A stretch of 64,000 nt of DNA from Chlorella sorokiniana. Taxonomy: Eukaryota > Chlorophyta > Trebouxiophyceae > Chlorellales > Chlorellaceae. Below are positions 32,817 to 45,026 of the stretch, piece after piece. The stretch spans positions 124,001 through 188,000 of the forward strand of contig CP084613.1 of the NCBI GenBank assembly GCA_025917655.1. Reading direction: 5' to 3'. The notes below the pieces were generated by a model that was given only the letters and a program-made list of their open reading frames with translations, was not told the origin of the DNA and did not search any database. The position numbers were made by a program, and so were the translations under genes. Every line of letters begins with the position of its first letter. Within the stretch, counting starts at the first letter, position 1.

Positions 32817-34245
32817 TGGTGCGCCCGCTGGCTCTATGCCCGCATCGGAGCGACGCACTGTCGGTTGTGACTGTGCACCCGTAGTGTGTTGATGTCGCGC
32901 CGCCAGGTTGCCGCCGTTTTGTCGTCCCGCCCGCCCTGCAGGCAGCGGCGGCGCCGACGGCAGAGGAATGGGCCAGCTCGTTTGAAGCCGAGCGGCAAGG
33001 CGCGCTGCGAGGGCTCACAGGGCCCATCACGCCAGCTGCAGTGATAGAGGAGCTGCGAAGGTGCGCCCGGCTGTGATTCAGGCCCGCGCATCGTGGCAGT
33101 TTGCCGCTACGTGGCCGGTGCCTGTCAGTTCACAGGGCGGCTGTCGTGCAAGCCTGGCCCGCCGCTCCGCCCAAATGCCCTTACATCGCTTGCAGAGCCC
33201 AGGCCGCGGAAGCGCAGTTAACGCAGCAGCTGGCCGCGTTGCAGTCACGAGCGGCGGCGCTGCAGCTCTCAGACAGCGCTTCCCGGGGGAGAACCTGCAG
33301 CTGCGTCAAGCCCTGCACGCTGCGCGCGCGCTGCGGCGGAGCCCAGCGTGGTGCAGCTGCGCCAGCTGCTGCTGGATCCCGGGGTCAACCGCGAGTTCTC
33401 TGCGCTGCGAGCGGAGCTGGAGGCGCGCAGCCGCGAGCTGGCGGCGGCGCAGCTGCAGCTGGCGGCGCTGCAAGTGCGGCCCGACCCGCTGCTCGTCAAG
33501 CTTGACAGGCAGCAGGTGGGGGGGAGGAATGTGTGTGTGTGTGTGTGTGGGTGTGGGTGTGGGTGTGGGGTTAGGGGGGTGGGGGAACGGCTGCAGCGGC
33601 GGGTACGTGTGCGAGTGGTTGCATAGCTGCGAGTGGTTGTCTGGCAAGAGTGTCAACACACAAGAATGTCAAAGCACAACCACACCCACGCAGGAGGAGA
33701 TTGCCGAGCTGAGGCGCCAGGTAGGCGAATCGCGGGCTCAGCAGCTGGAGCGGGCGCTGGCGGCGGCGCGGGAGCAGCTGGCGGAGCTGCGAGCGTCGCA
33801 CAGGGGTGAGCTCAGTGCGGCCTTGCCTTGGATTTCTAGCTTGTCGTTTCCCGTTCTCGATCCTGGGTTCTTGCTTGCATTCTTCTTCTGTGCGCTCCCC
33901 GACCTGCTGCCCTCCCTGCAGCCAGGAAGTGCCGCGCACAGCAGGCCGCTGCCTGCAGGCGGGTGCCCCCTGAGTGCGCGTGTTGGGCAGCGAGCAGCTC
34001 CCTTGAACCACTTTGACTCTAACTTGCCCCCCCCCCCCCCCACCCCCCCCACCCCCCACCCCACCCCCACCCCCACACACACACAACCCAACCCAACACA
34101 AACACACCCCTACCCCCCAACCGGTGCGCAGACCTGGAGCAGCACTGCCACCTGCTGGACCAGCAGGCGGAGCAGCTGGCGGAGCAGCTGCTGCTGGGAA
34201 AGCGCGGCAACGCGCCGCGCCCGCCGCCGCCGCGACGGCCATGAG
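32817..34245 (+). CDS. FIP37: WTAP/FIP37-type m6A writer subunit
   Basis: Coiled-coil nuclear protein that anchors the METTL3/METTL14 (MTA/MTB) mRNA methyltransferase complex. Key match: PSVVQLRQLLLDPGVNREF plus ALRAELEARSRELAAAQLQL lines up with animal WTAP PSVAQLRSTMVDPAINLFF plus its following helix. EEIAELRRQVGESRAQQLER then matches WTAP ENQELGRQLSQGRIAQLEAE. The likely first exon is MVRPLALCPHRSDALS (32817-32864), spliced to AAAAPTAEEWASSFEAERQG. Later exons give AQAAEAQLTQQLAALQSRAA, ENLQLRQALHAARAL and DLEQHCHLLDQQAEQLAEQL, ending in Pro/Arg at 34245. Two one-base slips are needed (33285-33289 and about 33335). Introns carry a TG array and a long C run. The call rests on heptad-rich sequence, but the PSVxQLR...DPxxN block is distinctive. 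Confidence 0.8.
33531..33570. repeat. TG/TGGGTG microsatellite in intron
   Basis: (TG)n followed by GTGGGT units in a WTAP-gene intron. A C17-type run with CCCCACC units at 34027-34080 lies in the last intron. Confidence 0.85.
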
Positions 34246-34338
34246 GACGCCCTTGCTTCAGTTGCGGCAGCAGGTGTCTGTCCTTCCTGCTGAGCTGCCA
34301 GCGCTTCTGGTGCTTGTTGTGCTGCCGGACGCTTGTGA

Positions 34339-37300
34339 TCAGGCATTGACTTGTGTGACAGGAGTGTGGCGACTTGCACAGAACAGAACAGGAACAAACA
34401 ATACATGATTCGAGTGTGATGGGCGCAAGCAAAGACATGCATACGCTGCTTGAAAAAAATTGGCAAGGAATAAAGCAGGCGATCGGGCTGCGGATTGCGG
34501 GCGCAGATGCACTCCTGTTTGCCTGGAATGCAGTGCGTTCCAATGCGAGATCCTGGCAGTACTGGCGCTGGTGCTGTTCCACCGGCCGTGCATCAAGCAG
34601 TGTGTTGTTTCCCTGATCCAAAAGTCAATGGAGCTTGCATGCACGCTCATGGGGCCGGCGGTGGCGTGGGGGGCCTCGCCGCCGCCACTCTCCTCCTCCA
34701 GCTCAGCCACCAGGCCATGCAGGCTGCTCAGCACGGCTGCCGCTGTGGGCCGCTGCCCGGGCTGCTGCGCCAGGCAGGCCAGCACCAGCCCCGCACGCCA
34801 ACAGGCCATGCATCTGGCACCGCCAGGCGCCGCCCCTCCAGGCCCACAGCCGCGATGACTTGCAGGGGGTGCAGGCCCCACCAGGCTCGCCGCCCGCTCA
34901 GCATCTCCCAGAGCATCTGCGGTTGGTTGGTGGTGTTTGTGTGTGTTTGTGTGTGTGTGTGTGGAGAGGGGGGTTCGTAACTTTTGCAACCAGGCCATTT
35001 GGCTCTTCCCCCAGCTGATAAGCTGCAACTGGCGTGGGCTCCCCTCCCAACGAGACAAACTCGTTTGAAGTACGGCCACGTCACAATACACCTTTGCGGC
35101 CCCCCTTCGAACAAACACAGAAACCAAGTCAACAGGAGGGTGTCTCACCACCCCAAGCGCGTAAACGTCGGTGGCGGGGGAAACCTCGTCGTTGGCTATC
35201 TGCTCTGGTGCCATGTAGGCGACTGGGGGTAATGGTGTGGTGTGTGCGTGTGTGGGTGAAGGTGGGGGGGTGGGGGTGGGGGAGGGCTTCTTCAAGAAAT
35301 GCGAAATGTAGATTGCAGAGGTAGCTCGCGTGCAGATTCAATGGATGAGCAGCAAACTGCCCCAGCGAGGGCACATGGCAGCAGCGGCCGACCAGAGCAG
35401 CACGCACCGGTGCCGTAGGTGCTGCGGGGCAGGGCGGAGAGGGCGGTGGTGGTGGGGCGGGAGAGACCGAAGTCAGCCACCTGCACGGAAAGACCATTGA
35501 AGATTCCAATCTGCTTGCAGAGGCCCCTCCCTGCTGACCAGCACTGCGACTGAAGCCCTTCCCCATCTTGCGGCGCAGCCAGCTGCCTGCAGCACGCTGC
35601 GGCACCGCCAGGCATGCTTTGAATCCTCAAGGCAAGGCCACCATGGCGCTTGCGCCCCCTCCCACCATGGCGGCGTAGCCGCGGTCGTCGTCGAGCTCGG
35701 TGTCTGCCGGCGCCAGGAGCACGTTGTTGCCTGGCACACAACACGGCGGTCAGGCAGGACAGTCATGTACATGAGGGAAACTACATGGTCGGCTGCCTGC
35801 CTGTGGCTACCGGCAGCAGCTCGGGTGAGCGCTCGTGTGAGCTGGTGTATGCCATGCCGAAGATGGCTGGGAGGCCCCCCGCCGCTGCCCTTAACAACCA
35901 CATCCACCCACCAACACTAACCCACACCACACCGCACCACCCACATGCAAGGGTGCACCTGTGAGGTCGCCGTGCAGCACCCCCGGGAGTGCAGGTAGGC
36001 CAGCGCCCCCGCCACCTCCGCAGCCTGCATGGCGGCGGGTGCAGCACCCGTGTCGGCGCACTGATGCCGGCCAGGATGTGTGCATCTGCGCTGCTTGACT
36101 CTCGCGAATGAGCCCCTGGTGCCACCCTGGCTGACAGCCTCCTTGCGACCTGATCAGGCCTCATGAGGAAGAGGCGGCAGGCAAGCAGCGCACCGTCTGC
36201 AGCACCGCTGGCAGGTTGGGGGCGGCGTCGGTGTGGCCGGGAGTGCGAAGCGGCCGCTGTCCACAGCGGCGCTCAGCGTGCCCAGCGTGCACAGCGTCTG
36301 CACAGCGGGGGTTCGGAGGGAACGATGCCGGCAGGAGTTAGTGACTGTGCAGCATCGTGAAACCCCAACTTCTGGGAGGAAGCACCCAGCCCCAGCAGCC
36401 AGCCGCGCCTGCACGATCCACAGCTCTGTGTGGCGCTCGCCGCAGGACGTGGTGCCGCAGTCCCTGACGCCCACGCGTGGGTCGGCACCTGGGCAGCGGG
36501 GGGATGGGGGTAGGCACATCTGTTCAAAGCAGAAGCGGTAGGTTGGCATCAGATGCTGGACAGAAAGTGCCCGGAGCGTGGCACGAAGGAACGGGGAAGA
36601 AGGCATGAGACAGGGAGGAACAGCATAAGAGAAGCGTGAGAGTTGCCTACAATGTGTGGGTGGGTCAGCGCACGCGAAAGCAGGGCCTCGAGAACGGGCG
36701 CCGCCGCGCCGCTGACGAGCCCGCCAGCGTCGGCAGTGCCGCCAGAAGATGCGGCGGTGCAATCGTGGGATGGGCGGTACACATCAACGATCTTGACGGC
36801 GCAGGTGCTGCCATACCACAGGCAGCGGTACGTCCTGCACAGAGGGCGGTACAGTGAGGGCAGTACAGTGGGCTGCGGTTGGGACTGAGACCAAATGCGC
36901 TGGTGGCGATGTTACCACGCAGGCAGCACACACAGACTGCTTTCGCGTTCAGTGGGGGCCACTTTGCGTGGAAGCCTGCTGAGCAGGCAGACTGACTCTG
37001 CCAGGGGGCACAGGTTTCGTGATTAGTGATTAGTTTTAATCTCCCACCTGCCGCTGGCTCCCGCTCCCAGCATCGGCCCCAGCTGCAGATCCGCCATCTC
37101 TTGGGGGCGAAGATGGTCCACACCAGCTGCTGGGCCTGCAGGTTCGCCGCCGGTGCGAAATATGTGCGCAAACCAGAGGCGGCCCGGGGCTGCGGCTGAG
37201 GTGGGTGAGGGCGCGGCGTCTGCGCAGGCCCTTGCGCTGTGATGGCCGCCCACGCTGCTCCAAGGGGCGTTCGCTGCGGGGATGCCCACCGCCGGATGGT

Positions 37301-40080
37301 CGCCGAGGCAGTCGGGGCGGCTGCGCACGTGAGGGTGACTGAGAGCTGCGGGGGCTGGCTGCTGCTGCTGAAGGCAGCTGTGTGGCAGCTGCCGAGCAGG
37401 GTGTCCAGGCTAGCATGCCCCGTCAGCACACGTTCCACGTCGTCCCAGCTGGCTGTGCTGCCGCCACTGCCCATGCGGCCGGAAGATGTCATTGGTCTTG
37501 AGGGCCCAGCCGCTGCTGGCGCATCTGCTGCTGCTGCCGCTGCCGCCGAGCTGTGGCCGCCTGCGAGGGCAGCGCCGCCGCAGGCTTCCCGGCTGGCGGC
37601 AGCCGCGTGGCAGGCCAGCGTCACGCTGTGCCCGGCGCGCACGGCACGCTGCACACGCTGGGTTGACTGCTCAGCGTCGCCACCCTCCTCAGGCAGCGGG
37701 CTCAGCAGCTGCCAAAGAGGCGTGTCCTCCTCGACTGAGCTGCCGCCGTCGCTACCCCGCCCTGCCTGGCCTGCCAGCAGCTCTCCGGCAGCGCGGTTGG
37801 CGTAGATCACAGGCCAGCCCTCCTGCTGAGCGTCGAACAGCAGGAAACCCTCTGCACAAGCGATGCAGAGGCGGCGGATGAGGGACCGAGGGCTGGCAGG
37901 TGCGGCTCAGCTGCAAGGCTGGCATGCAGCGGTCAGCTGACACCCTCTTCTGCCGGAAGATGGGGGCACGCTCCGAGTGCATCTCGGTACATGAAGGCGA
38001 CAGTGGTAGCACAGCGCTGCCTGGCCGCACCGGCACCGCCCCTGAGCTCAGGGGCGGCCCACCCGAGAAGCAGTCGAGGCCACGGGCGAGTCGGTGCGTG
38101 CCGTCCCTGGCCTCCTCCAGCGCCAGCTGGCGCCACCTCAGCATTGCCCCTCGCTCCACCTCCCTCACCACCAGCTCCGCCAGGTGGGCCAGCACCTGCG
38201 CAGGACATCCGAGGCAGGAAACAGTCGACTAATGACGAAAAACATACATGATTGTCATGCTGATGCACATCAGGCACTGGCAGGCACAAAAGGCATTGGC
38301 GCGGGCGGGTCAGGCGCCGAGCTGGCCCCACCTGGTACTGCTCTGCCGAGAAGCAGCGCGGCTGGAAGTCGATGAGGCAGCTAGAGGAAGCCGGAGGAGG
38401 GAAGGAGGGGGAAGGGTATGTGGGGAACGGCAGGTCAGGTCAAACGCAGTGGCAGAGCTGGCATGGGCACCAGAGGCTCGCATCTGGTGCTGCCTGGACG
38501 AACAGGCAGCCTGAAACATCTCAGGCCAGCAGGGCCGGCGTTGCCGCCCTTCCACCAGCACACAGCGTGCAGGTGCACCATGTGCACGCAGCATGGGCAG
38601 CGGAACCACAGCGTGCGCGCAGCGTGGGTCTCACAGCGTGCCGTAGCGCAGCCCGCCGTCCGACGACACCAGCGGCGCCGAGGCGTAGAAGCGGACGTGC
38701 GGCGGCCCCGTCACCCAGCGGTTTCGGTTGAACCTGACGGCGGGGACGAGGAGGGTGGGACTCAGCCTGAGGCAGCCATGGCAGGGCCTCCTCTGCTCTG
38801 GTGCACAGCGGTGCGCTGAGCGCAGCCCGCAGCAGACACAGAGGCGCGCATTGGTGCCCTGCTCAGCCGCCTCGCAGCAAACTTCACGAATGCACTTAAC
38901 CATCAGTACTCTAGCATCCTCAATAGCTACCTCCCTTTTCAACACCCTGGCCCAGCTGCAGCTCACCGTATATCCTGTCCCAGGTCAGGAACAATCAACA
39001 TCTCCGCCTGGTCTGCCGCCATCAGCCACTTGCAGGCAGACTCGCAGCGGCTGCGGGGGGGCATAAACGGGCGCAGTGTGTGTGTGTGGTGGCGGTTAGT
39101 CTTGTTCGCAGGGAGGAGGACGGGGAGTTGTGCCCCCTATCCTTGGAAGACTCAAGAAAAGCGCACAGCTTCATCGAGGCACGAGCTGGCTGGCAGCGGC
39201 AGCGGCGAGCAGGGCAGCAATCACAGCACCTCTCAAAGAAGGCGGCAGCTACTCACGGGTAAGCCTCCCACCTCCCTCCCTCCTGGTCGGGCACCTGCAG
39301 GGGGCGGTACTGCAAGAATGTTGCCAGAGCTGCAATGCTCGGTCGTCACCGCCCACGGCGGCACCCACGGGCGGCCGGGCGGCGCAGGTCTCGAGGGTGC
39401 ACGCACAGGGCAGCAGCAGCTCTGAGCAGCTGAGAAGCCGCCGTGCAAAAGCCAGCAGAGGTTGCATGCAGGCAGAGGCAGTGGACACCTCCGGGAAGGG
39501 CCTGCCACGCAAAACCGTTCAAGGCGAGATCATTGCCGCACTGCTCGCCTGCAGTACGGAGTCCTCCCCCAGCAGGTACACGTTTGCGATGGGCACCTCG
39601 AACACCGAGCGCAGCAGGGCCGTGATCGCCCCAAAGCGCGGCCCCGCGGCAGCCCCCGCAAAGTGCAGCGCGCTCAGAGCCGCCAGCCGCGCTGACTCGC
39701 GAGGGCTAGCGCAACGGTCGCTGGGCGAGATGCCGTAGGCAGGTTCGGAGGGAGGTGGGTCGGCAGGGGGAGGGGTGCAGGGCGGTGTCGGGCGCCTCAG
39801 CCGCAGCTGCTGCGCCCGCTGCGGCTGCCGCTGCGGGGGCGGCAGACGGCGGCGCCGCCAGGGGGCAGAAGCCGCCCAAGCTCCAGTCTTGAGCCTGGTT
39901 TGCTGCGGGTTGATGGCTGGCCGCACGTTGCACTATCTTCAGCCAAGGTTGAAGGCCCTCTGGGGCAGTGGCTGAGCGTCCAAGGTCGGGGCAGGAGGCT
40001 TGGCATGGTGAGCCGCCTCCCACCCCTGTCAGGCCAGCCGGCTCAGCAGCAGCCTGGTGCCTGGAACAGATGCAGCCCAT
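34339..40080 (-). CDS. Lipid-anchored GAF-PAS-TKL protein kinase
   Basis: The start MGCICSRH fits N-myristoylation (Gly2, Ser6) and palmitoylation (Cys3, Cys5), so it is probably membrane-bound. An Ala/Pro linker leads to a GAF-like domain: ALHFAGAAAGPRFGAITALL, RSVFEVPIANVYLLGEDSV, then AADQAEMLIVPDLGQDIR, FNRNRWVTGPPHVRFYASAP, CLIDFQPRCFSAEQYQ and LAHLAELVVREVERGAMLRW. A PAS-like part follows (EGFLLFDAQQEG, VIYANRAAGELLAGQAG). The kinase domain has MADLQLGPMLGAGASGR (Gly loop), STCAVKIVDVY (Lys), EALLSRALTHPHIV (helix C), AYLHSRG, VLHGDLTG, NNVLLAPADTE, VADFGLSR, and PVAYMAPEQIANDEVSPATD (APE). HGDLTxxN replaces HRDLKxxN, as in many algal TKL kinases. One-base slips lie near 35980-35984 and 39770-39790. 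The tail after AELEEESGGG is uncertain. It may sense light, redox state or a small ligand; that is inference. Confidence 0.83.
34925..34965. repeat. TG microsatellite in kinase intron
   Basis: (TG)n with TTGTGT interruptions. Confidence 0.85.
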
Positions 40081-41024
40081 GAATTCACGGCGAACGGAGG
40101 CGATCCTGCCAGGAGATTAAAGGAAGGACAACTGCGACTCGCGTACCGCCGCTGTACCCCAAGCGCTGGTCCTGAGACTGGCGCACAGGTGTGATTTGAG
40201 CTATGATTCAAATTCCTATCGTCATCACATATATCCGTATCACACGAATACCGCTGAACAAGGCACAACATCGGCAGGTTGGTGGCATCGGCAGCTGTGG
40301 CGCATCGGCACCTGCACGCTGCCGCTGGGACAGAGATAGGGCAACTGACGGCGCAGCGCTGCTCGCCATACTGCAAACCATGTCCTCTGTCTTGTAGACT
40401 ATCCTCCACCACATCGTTTGGGTTGGTATTTCAATGCATCAGCCATGAAGGTCATGGCTAAATGGCTGACGGGCCACCGGCCCCGCTTGCCTAAAGGCAA
40501 GCTTGCCGGCGACGGGGCTCTGCCTTCACCTCCGGCATGCGGCGATTGGCTGGCCCAGCCTCAGATTTGCAACGCTCTTGTGTCGAAAGCCATTCATCAG
40601 CGGTAAAGGCCGTTCCAGGGCCAACGTTACCCAACACAGGAGGCTGTGGCGTGATGAGGTGCTTGAGGTGCTTGAGCGATGTCCAGCGGCGGCACCAGCT
40701 GTGACCCTTCGCCCCCGGTCGCAAGCGCTGTCGTGGTTCCCCGCAAATCTGGGCAGAATATCGGACAGGTTTTCAGTATGTCACTGGAGCCGAATGCCGG
40801 TCTGCGTCCAGCTTGCGGTCCTTTTCCCGTCCGGCACACGACCTATGACGAGCCCCAGCTGACCTCTCAACCCCATGTTTTTCGCTATTTTATTGTTTGC
40901 AGCTAGGAAGTAATCCAGAAAAACGCCGTTTACTGGCCCCATTGCTAGTAGACGTGGGCTGGAGACTATCATACCAGGGCTTCCAGGCCGTATGGCTGCT
41001 AATTTCTGCATAGTCCGCTGCCTG
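40081..41024. promoter_or_regulatory. Divergent region, kinase and Cys-rich protein genes
   Basis: About 940 bases with no supported gene, lower in GC than the flanks (for example 40195-40260). It should hold both promoters. Confidence 0.45.
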
Positions 41025-44000
41025 TATGCTCTTTAGGGGAGCGCTAAGGGCGCTGCTACTATTAGCAGCGGCATGGCACCTCGGAGCCAGTGGTGGGTGG
41101 GCAAGGGCTTCAGCGCTGCTTTGGAAGGCACAGAACACATTTATTTTGTAATCTGGTTACATTGCTACTTCATATATGGCTGCCTGGGCCGGCACATTCA
41201 CCTTGCCCGCCATCCCTGTCTGCCCGCAGGGAAGGTACGCGGCTTCAAGGGCGAAAATGCCGCTGTGGCGCATCAGCACATGGCTGCGTAGCCAGAGGGC
41301 CCTGTGCCCACGGCAGCCGGGGTGGCCGCTGGCTGACGGTAACAGTGGCGCCGGCGCCTGTCCTCTCCTTTGCAGGCTGATGCACAGGGCGTCACCCAGC
41401 CTGCCAAATGTACCCTGGCCAATTGCACCACTTGTAGTAAGACTGGAAAGGTACGTATTGCTGGGGCTCCTGAATGGGCGGTCGGGACGCATGATGCCCT
41501 GCCCGCGCGCGCATGTGCAGCATGTCCGCCATTCCGCTTGTTGCAGCTGGGCCGCCTTCCATTGCAAAGACCGCTCCGCCTGCTGGAGTCAAGCTTTTGA
41601 ACTTATTCCCTGAATCGAGCCTTCTTTAATGTGCTGCTGTCGCCCTCACACCCGCAGGCGTGCGCTGCATGCAAGCGTGGATTCTTCAGCAACCGCGGCA
41701 AGTGTGCCGCCTGCTCCAGCTCCCCCACCCTTGGCAGCAACTGCGTTGCATGCAACCAGAAGGGCACGGTGAGCGGTTAAATGTGATGCGGAGGCAGCGC
41801 CGAGGCACCTCAGCAGTGCCGGGCGTTGGCGCAGTGTTGGGTGCTGGCAGCAGCACCAAACTCTCTCCGGCAGAGTCCGTGTGTTCCAAGTGTACCGCCG
41901 CACTGCAGTGCCCCCGGCAGCGCCTCTGAACAAGCGCACTCACTTGTTGGCCCCCAACCACCCATCCCGGCTTCTTTTAGGCCTGTGCCAAGTGCAAAGA
42001 TGGTTTCTTCGTGAAGTCTGGCCGCTGCGCCGCTTGCTCCAGCTCAACCGCCCTGGGCCGTAACTGCACGGCATGCAGCCGAAACGGAACGGTGAGGGAG
42101 GGAGCACGTGGCAGCAACCCAGCAGGCCCTACCGCTGCATTCTGCACACCTGTGTGGGGTGGCACTGTGGCGGGTGGGCCGGGCGGCGGCGGCGGCGGCA
42201 TAGCACACTCGGTGCCCCTGGCCCTATGGTCTCTGCCGCCCTGCTGCTCTGGAGCTGCTGCCCGTCGCTTTGTCTCTCAGATCCTCAAGCTGCTTCCTAC
42301 CACACAATACCTACCCCGCCGCAGGCCTGCACGCGGTGCGCCGCTGGCTTCTTCGTCAAGGCTGGGCGCTGCGCCGCCTGCTCAAGCGTGGCGGCACTGG
42401 CCAATTGCTCGACGTGCGATGGCTCTGGCAGGGTGAGCCATGCATCCAACCGCCAGGCGAAACGTCGTTTGCATCGTGGGAAGTGTGGGACAGGCTCGGT
42501 GGAGGAGCTTGTGGCAGAGGTTGAAAGCCACCCTGGCGGCAGGCCTGCAGAGCCACATCCTCATCTCTAACCAGCGCCTGCTTGCTGGCACCGGCCACCA
42601 GACCCCTGCCCCTCGTTTGCGCCGCAGGCCTGCTCCGCCTGCCGCGCGGGCTATTTTTTGAAGGGCGGCAAGTGCCTCCTCTGCTCCTCCGTGCTGCCCA
42701 ACTGCAAGGCATGCAACTCAAAGGGCTCGGCGTGCACCAGCTGCCCCTCCGGCTACTCAATCGTGTCAAGCGGGCTGGCCTGCAGCAAACCGTGAGCAGC
42801 AGATACTCTTTGCCATTCATGTTGCAAGCCCACCGGTTGCTTGCCAGCCCTCCCGCCGCCGCCCTGGCGCCGGTTCGGCTGCCACTCATCAGTCGCCCTC
42901 TGGCTATGCATGTGCCGGTCTTTCATAAAGCGCTCGCGCCCCCTGCGGCGCTCTTCCCTGATGATTCCTGCGCCCCTTCCCACCTCCTCTTCCTCCCTCC
43001 CCCGCAGCTGCAACGTGCCCAACTGCGTCTGGTGCTCCGCCAGCAACCGCTGCGGAGCCTGCGTGGACGGCTACAGCGCCGTCGACAACTTCTCGCGTTG
43101 CGCCATGTGAGCGCGGCAGGGGGTGTTGCCTGTGCTGGCACCCCTGACATGGTTTTGCGGTGCTCGCCCGTGGCACCGACTTTCAAAAGTGTGCTGGCTA
43201 CGCAGGCTGCCTTGCACACTCAAGTGGCTTGCTGGCGCCGGCATGCTTGCCCCTCACTGCGTTGAAGCCTCGTCCCCGCCTCCCGCCCCTGCCCCCCCCC
43301 CACTCCCGTCGCAGTCCCGCCTGCACGTTCCGGCTGGACCGCGCCTCGGCTGCGCCTGTTGGGAGCGTCGGCGGGGCAGCAATCAACTCGAGCTGCGCCG
43401 AGGGCTTGGCAGACGTGAGCCTGCGTCTGGCGGCCCCCTTCTCCCGCGCAGCCGGCTGCGGTACACGCACCCTCAACCTGTACCGCGACGCCGGCGGCGT
43501 GAGGCTGGCATTCGGGGCGGCTGCTCCGCAGCTGGGCTGCCGACAGGGTACCAGCTGATTGCCCCACAGTATGCGGCGGTCACGATCCGTTCGGTAATCG
43601 TCGGGGCTGGGCGGCAAACGCGGCGCCGCCCTTCACGCTGCGCTTCTCCCCGCCGCCGGGGTCTGGCAGGCCGGTTGATGTGGTGGTGCCAGCTGGCGCC
43701 GCCAAGGGGCGCACCTGGAGCCTGCCCGGCGGCGGCTTCGCCCTGCCCGCCCAGGCGCTACCGGGCGGCGGCGGTTCGGCAGCCGGCGCAGCAACCGGTG
43801 CAGCTTCGAGCGACGCAGCAGCAGCCGGGCGGTACACGCTGGAGCTGGTGGGCAGCCCACCGGGCGTCGACGCCAGCGCACCCTCAACCACCTGGGTCTC
43901 CCTGCGAGCCATCCTTGCCGACGCTGTTCGCATTCGGGGTGAGTGAAAAGCGCACCAAAGGAAGAGCTGAAGCCACGCCGGGAGGGTTTTGCATCGCCGG

Positions 44001-45026
44001 GCTGCATGGGCCCCCGTTCAACTGCTGCAAAGCAGTCCTGCTTAGGCTTCTGCCACCAGCTCCGCCGATGTGGCCTCCCTTCATCCAACATCCCACCCAT
44101 TCACCCCCCCGGCTGCAGATTGCGGCCCGCCGATGCAGCAAACCTATCTGGACGGCGGCGAGGTGCCGGGTGCCGCCCCATCCATCGCCGCCTCCTCCGC
44201 CGAGTGCTGTGGGCTGTGCGGGCGCACCCCCAACTGCGGCGCCTTCACTTTCGTTGCTATCCGCACTCAGGCGCCGAAGGGGCTGTGCCTGCTGCGGCGC
44301 GTAGCGGGGTGGGAGGCGAGCGCTGACAGCCCTTACGATCCCGCCTTTTTCGCGCCGCCGGTGTCGACGGTGCTGAAAGAGGCTGCGCCTTTGGAGCCCA
44401 TAGACGCGTCGGCAGCCGCCGGCCAGCAGCTGCGGCTGGCCTGCCCCTCGGGCGCCGTGGACGATGTGTTGGACGCCACCTTTGGCTCCCTCGTAGACAG
44501 CTGCTGGGCAGAACAAGCAGCAGAGTGAGCAAGGGTGGATTGCTGCTTCGGTTGAGGCCGAGGACGGAGGGTGTGTCCCAGGCCTGCCGCCTGCATGTCG
44601 CTGCTTACCCGGGTGCTCCTGCCCCCACCTCCACCGCTGCGCGTGCTGCAGTAAACTGCGGGCCCTCTGCGCCGGGAAGGGCCTGTCCACCTGCACCGTT
44701 CCGTGCACCAACGCCGCCCTTGGGACAGATAACGTAAGCTGCTGCACCGCCCGTGTGTGTGTTTGCACACACACGTTTGGTGGTGGTTGTGGGGAGTGGG
44801 GGCGGGGTGGACGTGCGAGCTTCTGAAGGGTGCGTGCTCGCTTAGGCCGCCAGTTAGAAGCAGTCGCAAACTGCAACAGCGGGCCTGGCAGTATGTGATC
44901 ACGCTGGCAGCGAACCTTGCGGCCGGCTGGCTGAGACAAGCCTGCTCCTGGTGCACTCCCCGCATGCAGTGCCCTGCCACGAGCCGGCGCTCGTGTGATG
45001 CAACCTTCACGTGCCGCCAAAGCTGA
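41025..45026 (+). CDS. Secreted Cys-rich repeat protein with PAN-like and SUEL lectin domains
   Basis: Probably extracellular or cell-wall. The ATG at 41025 opens MLFRGALRALLLLAAAWHLG, a good signal peptide, but its splice to the next exon (41378, ADAQGVTQPAKCTLANCTTC) is not phase-matched, so a small exon may be missing. Furin-like Cys repeats follow, one per phase-0 exon: 41658-41768 (ACAACKRGFFSNRGKCAACS), 41981-42091 (ACAKCKDGFFVKSGRCAACS), 42325-42432 (ACTRCAAGFFVKAGRCAACS), then from 42628 ACSACRAGYFLKGGKCLLCS and a longer unit through CNVPNCVWCSASNRCGACVD. A Gly/Ala-rich middle leads to a PAN/Apple-like stretch, ECCGLCGRTPNCGAFTF. The end is a SUEL-type (galactose/rhamnose) lectin domain: LRLACPSGAVDDVLDATFGS, LCAGKGLSTCTVPCTNAALG, CPATSRRSCDATFTC, stop at 45024-45026. 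The C-terminal splices are consistent in phase. Partners unknown. Confidence 0.78.
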
